Assembly: GCA_016235025.1 (NCBI GenBank)
Contig: JACRMV010000006.1
Location: 62,001-126,000, forward strand
Origin: Rhodocyclales bacterium
GTDB taxonomy: Bacteria > Pseudomonadota > Gammaproteobacteria > Burkholderiales > Rhodocyclaceae
Direction: 5' to 3'
Length of the DNA: 64,000 nt
The translations under genes and the position numbers were made by a program. Positions 1 through 8,657 of the stretch are shown one piece after another. The notes under the pieces were generated by a model. It did no database searches. It worked only from the letters and a program-made list of their open reading frames with translations, and was not told the DNA's origin. The first letter of the stretch is position 1, and each line of letters starts with the position of its first letter.

Positions 1-203
1 TCGTCCGTCACCGTCACGCCAGCGCCGACTTTTCGCGCCAGATCGAGGTTTTTGTCCGCCACATGCGTGATGCGGATCGGCCGCCCGGCGCGACGGGTGA
101 TTTCTGCGGCATTGCGCGCCAGTACCGTGAAGGCGCCGCCGCCGACAGTACCGATGCCGAGCAGGCCGACGTTGATGGGTTTATGGGTTTCGTTTGGATT
201 CAT
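1..203 (-). CDS. hom: Homoserine dehydrogenase, N-terminal part (cut by window edge)
   Basis: Only the first 67 residues are visible; the gene runs off the left edge. Homoserine dehydrogenase reduces aspartate semialdehyde to homoserine with NAD(P)H in the Thr/Met pathway. The start (MNPNETHKPINVG) is followed by the Rossmann GxGTVG motif at about residues 16-21 and a second beta-alpha unit. Start ATG at 203-201 lies just after the stop of the upstream aminotransferase (207), the usual betaproteobacterial order alaA-hom-thrC. Residues about 58-66 read KVGAGVTVT, encoded by a copy of the dispersed 25-bp repeat. The family assignment comes from the N-terminus and context; the catalytic domain is not visible. 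Confidence 0.82.
   Translation of the reverse strand, partial: MNPNETHKPINVGLLGIGTVGGGAFTVLARNAAEITRRAGRPIRITHVADKNLDLARKVGAGVTVTD
11..33 (-). repeat. Dispersed 25-bp repeat, copy 1 (in hom)
   Basis: Reads AAAAGTCGGCGCTGG + CGTGACGG on the minus strand, in frame in hom as KVGAGVT. It differs from consensus only in the variable centre. Confidence 0.85.
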
Positions 204-206
204 CAA

Positions 207-1433
207 TCAGGCACCATGACGTTTGCGATAAAACTCGAGGAAGCGGGCGATGCGGGCAACCGCCTCGCGCAACTCGTCTTCGTGAGGCAGGAAAACGAGG
301 CGGAAATGATCCGGATGTGGCCAGTTGAAGCCACTGCCCTGCACCAGCAGGACTTTTTCCGTGACCAGCAATTCGGCGATGAACTCCTGGTCATCGGTGA
401 TCGGGTACAGCTTCGGATCCAGGCGCGGGAACATGTACAGCGAGGCTTGCGGCTTGACGCAGGTGACGCCGGGGATCGCCGTAATCAACTCATACGCCAG
501 ATCGCGCTGACGACGCATGCGACCGCCCTCGGCCACCAGGTCGTCGATGCTCTGATAGCCGCCGAGCGCGGTCTGGATGCCCCATTGCGCCGGCACGTTG
601 GCGCACAGCCGCATCGAGGCGAGAATGTCCAGCCCCTCGATATAGTCCTTCGCATTCCGCTTGTCGCCGGAGACGATCATCCAGCCGGCGCGGTAGCCGC
701 AGGCGCGATAGTTTTTCGACAGGCTGTTGAAGCTGATGGTCAGTACGTCTTCCGACAGCGCGGCGAGCGCCGTGTGCTGCGCGCCCTCATAAAGCACGCG
801 GTCGTAAACTTCGTCGGCATAGATGATGAGATCATGGGTGCGGGCGATTTCGATCAGTTCCAGCAACATCGCGTCGGGATACAACGCCCCGGTCGGATTG
901 TTCGGATTGATGATGGCCATGGCGCGCGTGTTCGGCGTTATCTTGGCGCGGATATCCGCCAAGTCGGGCAGCCAGCCGCTGCCCTCGTCGCACAGGTAAT
1001 GCCGCGGCGTGCCGCCGGAGAGGCTCACGGCGGCTGTCCACAACGGGTAATCGGGCGCCGGCACCAACACTTCGTCGCCCGCGTTGAGCAAGGCATTCAT
1101 CGCCATCACGATCAGTTCGGAAGCGCCGTTGCCGATGTAGATATCCTCGATCGTCACTCCCTTGATACGCTTTTGCTGGGTGTAATGCATCACCGCCTTG
1201 CGCGCCGAGAAAATGCCCTTGGAGTCCGAATAACCGGATGCATTGGCCAGATTGCGAACGATGTCCTGCTGGATTTCTTCCGGCACGTCAAAGCCAAACG
1301 GCGCCAGATTGCCGATATTGAGCTTGATGATCTTGTGACCGTCTTCCTCCATCTGCCGCGCGCGCTCGAGAACCGGCCCGCGGATGTCGTAGCAGACGTT
1401 ATTGAGCTTGGCGGATTTGATTACGGGCTGCAT
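207..1433 (-). CDS. alaA: Alanine-synthesising PLP aminotransferase (AlaA type)
   Basis: Class I/II pyridoxal-phosphate aminotransferase of 408 aa, of the kind that makes alanine from pyruvate and glutamate in the cytoplasm. The PLP-binding lysine is in SFNSLSKNYRACGYRAGW (Lys at about 240); NPNNPTGALY and YADEVYDR are the other family motifs, and a C-terminal Arg region (FRLVFLP) binds the carboxylate. I chose ATG at 1433 (MQPVIKSAKL), which matches the family start; the frame extends 28 residues further upstream but that part looks non-coding. It lies directly upstream of hom, so it is probably co-transcribed. An aspartate aminotransferase-like role cannot be excluded. Confidence 0.88.
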   Translation of the reverse strand: MQPVIKSAKLNNVCYDIRGPVLERARQMEEDGHKIIKLNIGNLAPFGFDVPEEIQQDIVRNLANASGYSDSKGIFSARKAVMHYTQQKRIKGVTIEDIYIGNGASELIVMAMNALLNAGDEVLVPAPDYPLWTAAVSLSGGTPRHYLCDEGSGWLPDLADIRAKITPNTRAMAIINPNNPTGALYPDAMLLELIEIARTHDLIIYADEVYDRVLYEGAQHTALAALSEDVLTISFNSLSKNYRACGYRAGWMIVSGDKRNAKDYIEGLDILASMRLCANVPAQWGIQTALGGYQSIDDLVAEGGRMRRQRDLAYELITAIPGVTCVKPQASLYMFPRLDPKLYPITDDQEFIAELLVTEKVLLVQGSGFNWPHPDHFRLVFLPHEDELREAVARIARFLEFYRKRHGA

Positions 1434-1576
1434 GAGCAACCGTCCTTTCTGCACGGCGCCGGCAGGCAGGCTGGCGCGAAAATGTATAATGTTACCGAAG
1501 CCATTGCTGCACCGCAAATCAAGAATTGGCGCGGGTTATATATAAGTGGTGGCTTGCGCCTGATTGCCGTCACCCC

Positions 1577-1957
1577 ATGAAACTTCATTCGACACCCACC
1601 GCCGGTCTGCTCGCCATCACCGCCTACGACGCCACCACGGTCAGCGTGAATGGCCGGGTTCTGTCGCGGAGCTTCATCCTTACCCCCGAACGACTGATCG
1701 AAGACTGGCCACCCCCCAGTTTCGAGGCGCTGAGCGAAGCCGACATGACCGTGCTCGCCACCCTTGATTGTCCGGTCGTCCTGCTCGGCACCGGCCGGCG
1801 CCAGCGCTTCCCCGCCCCGGCCCTGTTGCGTCCCTTCATCGAGCGTCGCATCGGCATCGAAGTCATGGACAGCCACGCCGCCTGCCGCACTTACAACATC
1901 CTGCTCGCCGAAGGCCGTTCTGTAGCGGCGGCGCTGATCCTTGAAGCGCTGCCATGA
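1577..1957 (+). CDS. Mth938-like / DUF498 family protein
   Basis: Small soluble protein of 126 aa of the Mth938 (NDUFAF3-like) fold. The family signature is the segment DMTVLATLDCPVVLLGTG followed by a hydrophobic core and a C-terminal helix (RTYNILLAEGRSVAAALI). Biochemical function is unsettled; the mitochondrial relative is a complex I assembly factor. Start ATG at 1577 (MKLHSTPTAG). The stop overlaps the ATG of the next gene by 4 bp (ATGA), so the two are probably translationally coupled. It is divergent from alaA. Confidence 0.8.
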   Translation: MKLHSTPTAGLLAITAYDATTVSVNGRVLSRSFILTPERLIEDWPPPSFEALSEADMTVLATLDCPVVLLGTGRRQRFPAPALLRPFIERRIGIEVMDSHAACRTYNILLAEGRSVAAALILEALP

Positions 1958-2325
1958 ATGCCGTCAGCCTCACCCTGATACTGGCCGGTGTGCTGCTCAA
2001 CGCCGTCGCGCAACTGCTGCTCAAGGCCGGCACCAACGCTGTCGGCCATTTCGAGTTCCATCTCGACAATCTCGTTCCGGTGGGCCTCAAACTCGCCTTC
2101 CAGCCCTTCATCATGGGCGGCATGGTCTGCTATGCGGTGAGCCTGGTGGTCTGGATCATGGCGCTCTCGCGGGTGCCGGTGTCGATCGCCTACCCGATGC
2201 TGTCGATCGGCTATGTCATCAACGCCTTCGTCGCCTGGCAGTGGCTGGGCGAAGCGCTCGCCGCGCAAAAACTGCTCGGCATCGGGCTCATCGTCGTCGG
2301 TGTGGTGCTGGTAACACGCTCATGA
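1954..2325 (+). CDS. Small multidrug-resistance-type transporter, ArnE-like
   Basis: A 123-residue protein with four predicted membrane helices (about 5-25, 40-70, 75-95, 100-122), the size and shape of the EmrE/ArnE family. Motifs NAVAQLLLKAG near the N-terminus and SIAYPMLSIGYVINAFVAWQWLGE in helix 3 fit ArnE/SMR proteins. ArnE and ArnF together flip aminoarabinose-undecaprenyl phosphate across the inner membrane. The next gene encodes an ArnD-like deformylase, which supports a role in lipid-carrier sugar flipping; a general EamA/SMR exporter is the alternative. Confidence 0.72.
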   Translation: MNAVSLTLILAGVLLNAVAQLLLKAGTNAVGHFEFHLDNLVPVGLKLAFQPFIMGGMVCYAVSLVVWIMALSRVPVSIAYPMLSIGYVINAFVAWQWLGEALAAQKLLGIGLIVVGVVLVTRS

Positions 2326-2371
2326 ACAATTTCTCGCCATTCGCCATTCCTGACAACCTGATTCGCTCAGC

Positions 2372-3295
2372 ATGCAAATCGGTCTGAAAATCGACGTCGA
2401 TACCTGGCGTGGTACCCGTTTGGGCGTACCCCGCCTGGTCGAGCTCCTGCGCCGTCATCAGGCCGGCGCCAGCTTTCTCTTCTCACTCGGGCCGGATCAC
2501 ACCGGACGCGCCATCCGTCGCGCTTTGCGTCCCGGCTTCATGCAGAAAGTGCAGCGCACCTCGGTGGTCGCCCACTACGGCTTCAAGACACTGCTGTACG
2601 GTACGCTGTTGCCGGGCCCGGACATCGGCCGCCGCGGCGCCGAAATTCTGCGTGGCGTGCGCGATGCGGGCTTTGAAACCGCAATTCACTGCTGGGATCA
2701 TGTGCGCTGGCAGGATGGCGTGGAGCAGGCGGATGCGCCATGGACCGAGCGCGAAATGCGCCGCGCCCATGAGCGCTACACCGAAATTTTCGGTGCAGAA
2801 TCTCCTGGCCATGGTGCCGCCGGCTGGCAGATGAATGCCCACGCGCTGCGCCTGACACAGCGGCTCGGTTACCGCTGGGCTTCCGACTGCCGTGGCACTC
2901 ATCCTTTCATACCCGTGTGGAATGCCGAAGTCGTGCTCTGCCCGCAATTGCCGACCACGCTGCCAACGCTGGACGAACTGATCGGCCTCGACGATCTTAC
3001 GCCGGGCAACGTGCACCAACATCTGCTGCGCCTCACCGCCGTACAACCCAAAAATCACGTGTTCACGCTGCACGCCGAACTCGAAGGCCTGAAGTTTGGC
3101 GACACGCTGGAGCGCCTGCTCTCCGGCTGGCGCGAACAGGGTTACCAACTGGTCTCGCTCGGCCAGATGCGCGAATCGCTCGATCCGGCGCGCCTGCCGC
3201 ACCATGAAATGATCCGGGGCGAGATACCCGGTCGCTCCGGCACCCTGATGGTGCAGGGCGAAGAATTTCTCTCCACCTGGAAGGACGCTGCATGA
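2372..3295 (+). CDS. arnD: ArnD-like undecaprenyl-phosphate deformylase (polysaccharide deacetylase fold)
   Basis: 307 aa, NodB-type polysaccharide deacetylase. ArnD removes the formyl group from 4-deoxy-4-formamido-L-arabinose-phosphoundecaprenol in the lipid A modification pathway that gives cationic peptide resistance. The start MQIGLKIDVDTWRGTR carries the metal-binding Asp pair; ETAIHCWDHVRWQDG holds the His-x3-D/H metal motif and SPGHGAAGWQMN the conserved Pro-Gly-His loop. Preceded by the ArnE-like gene and overlapping bcp by 4 bp. Other arn genes are not in the window, so the pathway assignment rests on two genes. Confidence 0.82.
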   Translation: MQIGLKIDVDTWRGTRLGVPRLVELLRRHQAGASFLFSLGPDHTGRAIRRALRPGFMQKVQRTSVVAHYGFKTLLYGTLLPGPDIGRRGAEILRGVRDAGFETAIHCWDHVRWQDGVEQADAPWTEREMRRAHERYTEIFGAESPGHGAAGWQMNAHALRLTQRLGYRWASDCRGTHPFIPVWNAEVVLCPQLPTTLPTLDELIGLDDLTPGNVHQHLLRLTAVQPKNHVFTLHAELEGLKFGDTLERLLSGWREQGYQLVSLGQMRESLDPARLPHHEMIRGEIPGRSGTLMVQGEEFLSTWKDAA

Positions 3296-3771
3296 CAAAA
3301 ACATCCCCTACGCCCTCGCTTGTCGGGCTGGCCGTGCCCGACTTCACCGCTCCGGCCACAAGCGGCGAATTCACCCTCTCGGCCCACCGCGGCCACCCCG
3401 TGGTGCTCTATTTCTATCCCCGCGACAACACGCCAGGCTGCACCACGCAAGCCCAGCAGTTCCGTGACCTGCATGCCGAATTCGTCAAGGCCGGTTGCGT
3501 CGTCGTCGGCATCTCGCGTGACTCACTGAAATCGCACGAAAACTTCAAGGCCAAGCTGGGCCTGCCATTCGAACTGATTTCCGACATCGAGGGCACGCTC
3601 TGCCGCATGTTCGACGTGGTCAGGAACAAGGTGCTCTATGGCAAGAAGGTTCTGGGCATCGAGCGCAGCACTTTCTTGATTGACGCCGATGGCAAGGTGC
3701 GTCAGGAATGGCGCAGCACCAAGGCAGACGGCAATGCCACGGCTGTTCTTGACGCCATGATGAAACTCTAA
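3292..3771 (+). CDS. bcp: Thioredoxin-dependent peroxiredoxin, Bcp/PrxQ type
   Basis: 159 aa peroxiredoxin that reduces hydroperoxides in the cytoplasm. The active-site motif is PRDNTPGCTTQ, with the peroxidatic Cys in TPGC. The usual PrxQ resolving Cys five residues later is replaced (TPGCTTQAQQF), so this is a 1-Cys or atypical enzyme; other cysteines (AGCVVVG, TLCRMF) could stand in. WRSTKADGNATAVLDAM is the conserved tail. It overlaps the upstream arnD by ATGA and is likely co-transcribed. Confidence 0.88.
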   Translation: MTKTSPTPSLVGLAVPDFTAPATSGEFTLSAHRGHPVVLYFYPRDNTPGCTTQAQQFRDLHAEFVKAGCVVVGISRDSLKSHENFKAKLGLPFELISDIEGTLCRMFDVVRNKVLYGKKVLGIERSTFLIDADGKVRQEWRSTKADGNATAVLDAMMKL

Positions 3772-3867
3772 TTGGCGATAAAGCCCGAAAATCGGGCTCT
3801 CATCACCGCCTCGGGGACAGGCACGGCTCGCTATCGTGAATCCACCCCATCCCACCCCGAGGTTTTC

Positions 3868-5307
3868 ATGAACGCCAAGCGCGCCAAGTCAGCCAGCACC
3901 CCCGCCAGCAAACTGTTCGTGGTCGACACCAATGTGCTGATGCACGATCCGTTGTCGCTCTACCGCTTTGAAGAGCATGACCTGTTCGTGCCGATGATGG
4001 TGCTGGAGGAGCTCGACGCCAATAAAAAAGGCATGACCGAAGTCGCGCGCAACGCCCGCCAGGCCAGCCGCATGCTCGACGAAATCGTCAGTGGCGCAGA
4101 GCACAACATGGCCGCCGGCATCCGCCTTGACGAACCTTCGCGCGGTCTTGCCAGCGGCCACCTGTTCCTCCAGACCGAAGCCATCAACAACATCCTGCCG
4201 ACCTCGCTGCCGACCGCCAAGGCCGACAACCAGATCATCGGCGTGGTGATGCACCTCAGCCAGAAGTTTCCCGGACGGCCGGTGATCCTGGTTTCCAAGG
4301 ACATCAACATGCGCATCAAGGCCCGCGCCCTGGGCCTGGAAGCGCAGGACTATTTCAACGACAAGGTGCTGGAAGACACCGACCTTCTCTATACCGGCAC
4401 GCTTGAGCTGCCCGAAAATTTCTGGGACACGCACAGCAAGGGACTCGAATCATGGAAACAGGATAGCCGCACCTGGTATCGGATCAAGGGCCCGCTGTGC
4501 CCGGATCTGCTGATCAATGAATTCGTCTGGCAGGACGGCCCGCAGCCCCTCCAGGCGCGGGTAAAAGTCGGCGCTGGCAAGACGGCGGAAATCGAAACAG
4601 CGATTGATTACAGCCATCTCAGGAACTCCGTCTGGGGCATTACCGCGCGCAACCGCGAACAGAATTTCGCGCTCAACCTGCTGATGGATGGCGACATCGA
4701 CTTCGTTACCCTGCTCGGCCAGGCCGGCACCGGCAAGACGCTGCTGACACTGGCTGCGGCGCTGACGCAGACGCTGGAAATGAAGCGCTTCTCTGAAATC
4801 ATCATCACCCGCGTCACCGTCCCGGTGGGCGAAGACATCGGCTTCCTGCCCGGCACCGAGGAAGAAAAAATGACGCCGTGGATGGGTGCGCTGGAAGACA
4901 ACCTCGACGTCCTCAACAAGCCCGTCGACCAACCGGTGGCGCAAGCCGGCAACTACGGCGGCGAATGGGGACGCGCCGCAACCATGGATCTGATCCGCAG
5001 CCGGATCAAGGTCAAGTCACTCAACTTCATGCGCGGCCGCACCTTCCTCAACAAGTTCCTCATCATCGACGAAGCGCAGAACCTGACGCCGAAACAGATG
5101 AAAACCCTGATCACCCGCGCCGGCCCCGGCACCAAGGTCGTCTGCCTCGGCAACATCGCCCAGATCGACACGCCCTACCTCACCGAAGGCAGCTCCGGCC
5201 TCACCTACGTCGTCGACCGCTTCAAGGGCTGGCCGCATTCCGGCCATGTCACCCTGCAACGCGGCGAACGCTCGCGGCTGGCCGATCACGCGGCGGAGGT
5301 GTTGTAA
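3868..5307 (+). CDS. PIN-PhoH family RNA helicase/ribonuclease-like ATPase
   Basis: 479 aa. N-terminal PIN nuclease domain (FVVDTNVLMHDP, acidic residues at about 21 and later VSKDINMRIKARALG) fused to a C-terminal PhoH ATPase domain (Walker A LLGQAGTGKTLL, Walker B KFLIIDEAQNLTP). In characterised PhoH2 proteins the pair couples RNA unwinding to cleavage. ATG at 3868 is chosen because GAGG precedes it by about five bases; an upstream in-frame TTG lies in the non-coding stretch. The linker between the domains carries VKVGAGKTAE, encoded by repeat copy 2. Confidence 0.9.
   Translation: MNAKRAKSASTPASKLFVVDTNVLMHDPLSLYRFEEHDLFVPMMVLEELDANKKGMTEVARNARQASRMLDEIVSGAEHNMAAGIRLDEPSRGLASGHLFLQTEAINNILPTSLPTAKADNQIIGVVMHLSQKFPGRPVILVSKDINMRIKARALGLEAQDYFNDKVLEDTDLLYTGTLELPENFWDTHSKGLESWKQDSRTWYRIKGPLCPDLLINEFVWQDGPQPLQARVKVGAGKTAEIETAIDYSHLRNSVWGITARNREQNFALNLLMDGDIDFVTLLGQAGTGKTLLTLAAALTQTLEMKRFSEIIITRVTVPVGEDIGFLPGTEEEKMTPWMGALEDNLDVLNKPVDQPVAQAGNYGGEWGRAATMDLIRSRIKVKSLNFMRGRTFLNKFLIIDEAQNLTPKQMKTLITRAGPGTKVVCLGNIAQIDTPYLTEGSSGLTYVVDRFKGWPHSGHVTLQRGERSRLADHAAEVL
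4563..4587 (+). repeat. Dispersed 25-bp repeat, copy 2 (in phoH)
   Basis: AAAAGTCGGCGCTGG + CAAGACGGCG, in frame as KVGAGKTA in the segment between the PIN and PhoH domains. Confidence 0.88.
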
Positions 5308-5329
5308 GCGCCTTACAGCGCCATCGGAA

Positions 5330-5797
5330 TCACTGGCGGAATGTCGCGTGGCACGTCACGCAATAGTCCATCGTCCTGTTCAGCGCACGCAATGACGCAT
5401 TGACATCTCCGGTGTGCAATGCGTTGCCCAGCTCATCGCCACTCTTGTGGAAAGCCAGCCCCAGGGCTTTGAAGGCATCGTTGCCGAACATGCCGCACAT
5501 TTGCTGCATTTCGGGAGTCAGACCCAGCTTGGCATGCGCAATTCCGGCAGCCTCCTCAAACCTGCTTTCCGCCATCAAGCCGACAATCGACCTGATCGCC
5601 GCCACATGCTCGCGCATGTTCGCCAGCTGATGCTGTTTCATTTGCGGCGACAAGCCCAGGGAAGTCCGTGTATCCGTCATCTCCATTGCATGATGATGGC
5701 CTTCCATCCGCATTTCCTCTGCGCCCGCAACCGCCGGATTGAATCCGGCCATTCCAGCGAGCGCCAACAAAGTGCACAGGATTTTGTTCATGTTCAA
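5330..5797 (-). CDS. Periplasmic cytochrome c-prime-like protein
   Basis: 155 aa with a signal peptide (MNMNKILCTLLALAGMAGFNPAVAGA) and a single haem-binding CVTCH near the C-terminus (MDYCVTCHATFRQ). That is the layout of the four-helix cytochrome c-prime family, in which the haem motif is on the last helix. A Met/His-rich stretch (MRMEGHHHAMEM) follows the signal cleavage site and could bind metal. The family binds NO or CO or carries electrons; the substrate here is unknown. It lies downstream of dnaQ and convergent with phoH. Confidence 0.75.
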   Translation of the reverse strand: MNMNKILCTLLALAGMAGFNPAVAGAEEMRMEGHHHAMEMTDTRTSLGLSPQMKQHQLANMREHVAAIRSIVGLMAESRFEEAAGIAHAKLGLTPEMQQMCGMFGNDAFKALGLAFHKSGDELGNALHTGDVNASLRALNRTMDYCVTCHATFRQ

Positions 5798-5830
5798 GCT
5801 CCTTAACAGTAAGGCAACGCGGGCAGCACG

Positions 5831-6550
5831 CTACTCATGAAGTTCAGGCGCTGCCGCCCTCTCCAGGTCGCGCCACAGGCACTTACCCTTGCTCTCCCTG
5901 GCAATCTCGACCAGCACACGCTCATGGTCAGCGAGTTCGTCCGCGCCCGCCGCAACGACAAGCAGCGGCAGACGTTTGCCCGCAGCGGCAAGCGGGGCAT
6001 GGGCCGCTGCCTCGAACTCGATCGCCAGCGAATTCTGTCCACGCGTCATCGCCAGATAAACCTCGGCCAGCAGTTCCGCATCGAGCAGCGCGCCATGCAA
6101 CTGGCGACCGGAATTGTCGATGCCGAACTCGCCGCACAGCGCATTCAGGTTGTTCTTCTTCCCCGGCCGCAGCTCGCGCGCCATGCGTAGCGTATCGACC
6201 ACACCGGCGCACCACTGCTCGATTCCTTCGCGATCCAGCCGCGTCAGCTCGCTGTTGAGAAAACCCACGTCGAACGCGGCGTTATGGATCACCAGCTCGG
6301 CGCCACGGATGAAGTCGAGAAACTCGGCGGCAATATCGGCAAAGCGCGGCTTGTCCGCCAGGAACTCGGCGGTCAGGCCATGCACTGCCACGGCGCCGGC
6401 ATCGATCTCGCGTTCGGGATTGATGTATTTATGAAAGCGCATACCGGTCAGCCGGCGGCCGACCATCTCGACGCAGCCGATTTCGATCACGCGATCGCCG
6501 GTGCGATGATCGAGGCCGGTGGTTTCCGTATCCAGAATCACACGTCGCAT
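5831..6550 (-). CDS. dnaQ: DNA polymerase III epsilon subunit (proofreading exonuclease)
   Basis: 239 aa DEDDh 3'-5' exonuclease. ExoI motif VILDTETTGLD at residues 4-14, ExoII HNAAFDVGFLNSEL, ExoIII HGALLDAELLAEVYL. It proofreads the replicative polymerase and its C-terminal tail contacts alpha. Start ATG at 6550 (MRRVILDTETTG) gives the family's normal N-terminus. The stop of rnhA lies one base upstream, and rnhA-dnaQ is the order also seen in E. coli, although there the genes are divergent. Confidence 0.95.
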   Translation of the reverse strand: MRRVILDTETTGLDHRTGDRVIEIGCVEMVGRRLTGMRFHKYINPEREIDAGAVAVHGLTAEFLADKPRFADIAAEFLDFIRGAELVIHNAAFDVGFLNSELTRLDREGIEQWCAGVVDTLRMARELRPGKKNNLNALCGEFGIDNSGRQLHGALLDAELLAEVYLAMTRGQNSLAIEFEAAAHAPLAAAGKRLPLLVVAAGADELADHERVLVEIARESKGKCLWRDLERAAAPELHE

Positions 6551-6551
6551 C

Positions 6552-7013
6552 TCAGGCTCTCCCGCGCACCAGGTCAATGCCACGCCGCGCCAGCACGTCG
6601 GCCCGCTCGTTCTCCGGATGCCCGGCATGGCCTCGCACCCAGACCCATTCGATGCGATGACCGCCCGCCAGCCGGTCCAGCTCGCGCCACAAGTCCTCGT
6701 TCTTGACCGGCTCCTTGTTCGCCGTCTTCCAGCCGCGCCGCTTCCAGCCGTGGATCCACTCGCTGATGCCCTTTTGCACATACTGCGAATCGGTATGCAC
6801 GCGGGCTCCGACGGGACGGCTCAGGGCCTTCAGCGCCTCGATCACGGCCAGCATTTCCATGCGATTGTTGGTGGTGTGGGGCTCGCCGCCAAACAACTCC
6901 TTCTCGCTGCCATTGCTGCGCAAAATCGCACCCCAGCCACCGGGGCCCGGATTGCCGCTGCACGCGCCATCGGTAAAAATATCGACCATCGCTTCTTCGC
7001 TTTTCTCAACCAT
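6552..7013 (-). CDS. rnhA: Ribonuclease HI
   Basis: Cleaves the RNA strand of RNA-DNA hybrids. The four catalytic acids are visible: D in [18 protein letters not shown] in [14 protein letters not shown] in [13 protein letters not shown] in [13 protein letters not shown]; the family's HAGHPENE loop is present. Two starts are possible, ATG at 7013 ([13 protein letters not shown]) and ATG at 6989 (MVDIFTDG). The former overlaps the upstream methyltransferase stop; neither has a strong ribosome site, so the start is unsettled. Confidence 0.94.
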   Translation of the reverse strand: MVEKSEEAMVDIFTDGACSGNPGPGGWGAILRSNGSEKELFGGEPHTTNNRMEMLAVIEALKALSRPVGARVHTDSQYVQKGISEWIHGWKRRGWKTANKEPVKNEDLWRELDRLAGGHRIEWVWVRGHAGHPENERADVLARRGIDLVRGRA

Positions 7014-7746
7014 CGCTTCCCAGTTCCTCACCCTGTTTCTGATTCACCGTCACCAGCGCCTTGGCGCGCGCCTTGCGATCGGCCCATGCCGGCATGATCA
7101 GGCGCATGCCGTGCCGGCGCTTGACCGCCTGGACGATATACACGGCGCCCGCAATCGGCCACCAGCGGTCGCCGGCAGCATCCATGAACTTGAAGCGGCG
7201 CAGCCATTTTTCCTGCATCACGGCCGGCGCATAGCAGCCGAACGCGCCCGCCTGCATCTCAAAACCGAGCAGGGTCAACCAGTCCTTCAGCCGTGGCACA
7301 CTGATGTAGTTGCCAGCCCAGGGCGGCACTGTCTCCCGGCGCGAGAGCTTGCGTTTTGCCCCCCACAGGCTGAACGGATTGAAGCCGGTAATGATCACAT
7401 GGCCTTCCGGCACCAGCACGCGCTCCACCTCGCGCAATACATGATGCGGGTTGGTATCGAACTCCAGCGCATGCGGCATCACCACCAGGTCAACGCTCTT
7501 TTTCGCGAATGGCAGATAATGCGGATCGGCGAGGACTTCGGGAACTCCCGCGTAACGGCCGTCATCGCAGCGAAATTGGAACGGCATGCGATTGGCGCGC
7601 AGAAAGTCGTGACGCGGAAAGGACAGCTGCACCGCGTTGAAGCCGAAAATATCCGCCACCAGCAAATCGTGCTTCTTCTGTTCCCAGTCGAGTACATACT
7701 GACCCGCAGGCGTTTCCAGCCAGTCTTCCAAACCTTGAATCGACAT
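7006..7746 (-). CDS. SAM-dependent methyltransferase between gloB and rnhA (YafS-like)
   Basis: 246 aa class I methyltransferase (Methyltransf_11 type): acidic loop after strand beta-2 (FQFRCDDG), a beta-4 segment [45 protein letters not shown]. The position between gloB and rnhA matches E. coli yafS, whose substrate is unknown. ATG at 7746 (MSIQGLEDW) is preferred to GTG at 7752. It is divergent from gloB, 24 bp apart, so both share a very short promoter region. Confidence 0.85.
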   Translation of the reverse strand: MSIQGLEDWLETPAGQYVLDWEQKKHDLLVADIFGFNAVQLSFPRHDFLRANRMPFQFRCDDGRYAGVPEVLADPHYLPFAKKSVDLVVMPHALEFDTNPHHVLREVERVLVPEGHVIITGFNPFSLWGAKRKLSRRETVPPWAGNYISVPRLKDWLTLLGFEMQAGAFGCYAPAVMQEKWLRRFKFMDAAGDRWWPIAGAVYIVQAVKRRHGMRLIMPAWADRKARAKALVTVNQKQGEELGSDG

Positions 7747-7770
7747 GTGCACCTATCCGCGAATTTGCCA

Positions 7771-8550
7771 ATGATTGAAATTACCGCCCTGCCTGCCTTC
7801 GCAGACAACTATATCTGGCTACTGCGCGCCAACGGCTGCGTCGCCGTGATCGACCCGGGCGCTGCCGCGCCGGTGCTGGCGCATCTGGAAGCCAGCGGCG
7901 ACCGCCTGTGCGCCATCCTCGCCACCCACCACCATCCCGACCACATCGGCGGCATCGCGGAAATTCTCGCTCGCCACCCCGCGCCGCTATTCGCCCCGGC
8001 CATCAACAACATCGTCGGCACGACCCATGCCTTGCATGGCGGCGAGCGCATCGCCCTGCCCGCGCTCGGGCTCGAACTCGACGTGATCGCCGTACCCGGC
8101 CACACCCTGGGCCACCTCGCCTATTATGGCTCAAGTCTCATGGGCGACGGCGCGCTGTTTTGCGGCGACACGCTATTCACCGCAGGCTGCGGCCGCCTGT
8201 TCGAAGGCACGCCGGCGCAGATGCAATCCTCGCTGGCCAAACTCGCCGTCCTGCCAGCGCCGACTTTTATTTATTGCGGCCACGAATACACTCAGGCCAA
8301 CCTGCGTTTCGCCCGTGCCGTCGAACCGGACAATGCGGACATCGCCGCCCGCATCGCAGACGTGGCGGCAAAACGCGCCGCCAACCGGCCCACTGTGCCC
8401 TCGCGCCTCGCCGACGAACTCGCCACCAATCCCTTTCTGCGCTGGGATGCCCCCGCCGTGCGCGCTGCCGCTGCGGCACGGCTCGGACACGCGCCTGCGG
8501 ATGCCGTGGCAAGCTTCGCCGCAATCCGCGCCTGGAAAGACCACTTCTAA
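7771..8550 (+). CDS. gloB: Hydroxyacylglutathione hydrolase (glyoxalase II)
   Basis: 259 aa metallo-beta-lactamase-fold enzyme that hydrolyses S-lactoylglutathione to lactate and glutathione. THHHPDHIGG holds the binuclear metal site, with further ligands in PGHTLGHL, GDTLF and YCGHEYT; the C-terminal substrate domain ends NPFLRWDAPAVR...FAAIRAWKDHF, as in the family. The loop before YCGHEYT reads VLPAPTF, encoded on the strand opposite a repeat copy. Confidence 0.95.
   Translation: MIEITALPAFADNYIWLLRANGCVAVIDPGAAAPVLAHLEASGDRLCAILATHHHPDHIGGIAEILARHPAPLFAPAINNIVGTTHALHGGERIALPALGLELDVIAVPGHTLGHLAYYGSSLMGDGALFCGDTLFTAGCGRLFEGTPAQMQSSLAKLAVLPAPTFIYCGHEYTQANLRFARAVEPDNADIAARIADVAAKRAANRPTVPSRLADELATNPFLRWDAPAVRAAAAARLGHAPADAVASFAAIRAWKDHF
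8244..8268 (-). repeat. Dispersed 25-bp repeat, copy 3 (antisense in gloB)
   Basis: Minus strand AAAAGTCGGCGCTGG + CAGGACGGCG. The gene reads the other strand (AVLPAPTF), so the peptide differs while the DNA is kept. Confidence 0.85.
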
Positions 8551-8657
8551 GCGCCGGCGTGCATGCGCCGATTGACCTCAGCCGCCGCCGTCGATAACAT
8601 TCACCATCCGCCATTCTTTGTGCAGCTTGTCTCTTGCTGCGCCGCCCCCATCCGCCA

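Noticed and set aside
63-1580. A 505-codon plus-strand frame
   Set aside because: Antisense to the aminotransferase, which has full family motifs; no protein signature in the antisense frame.
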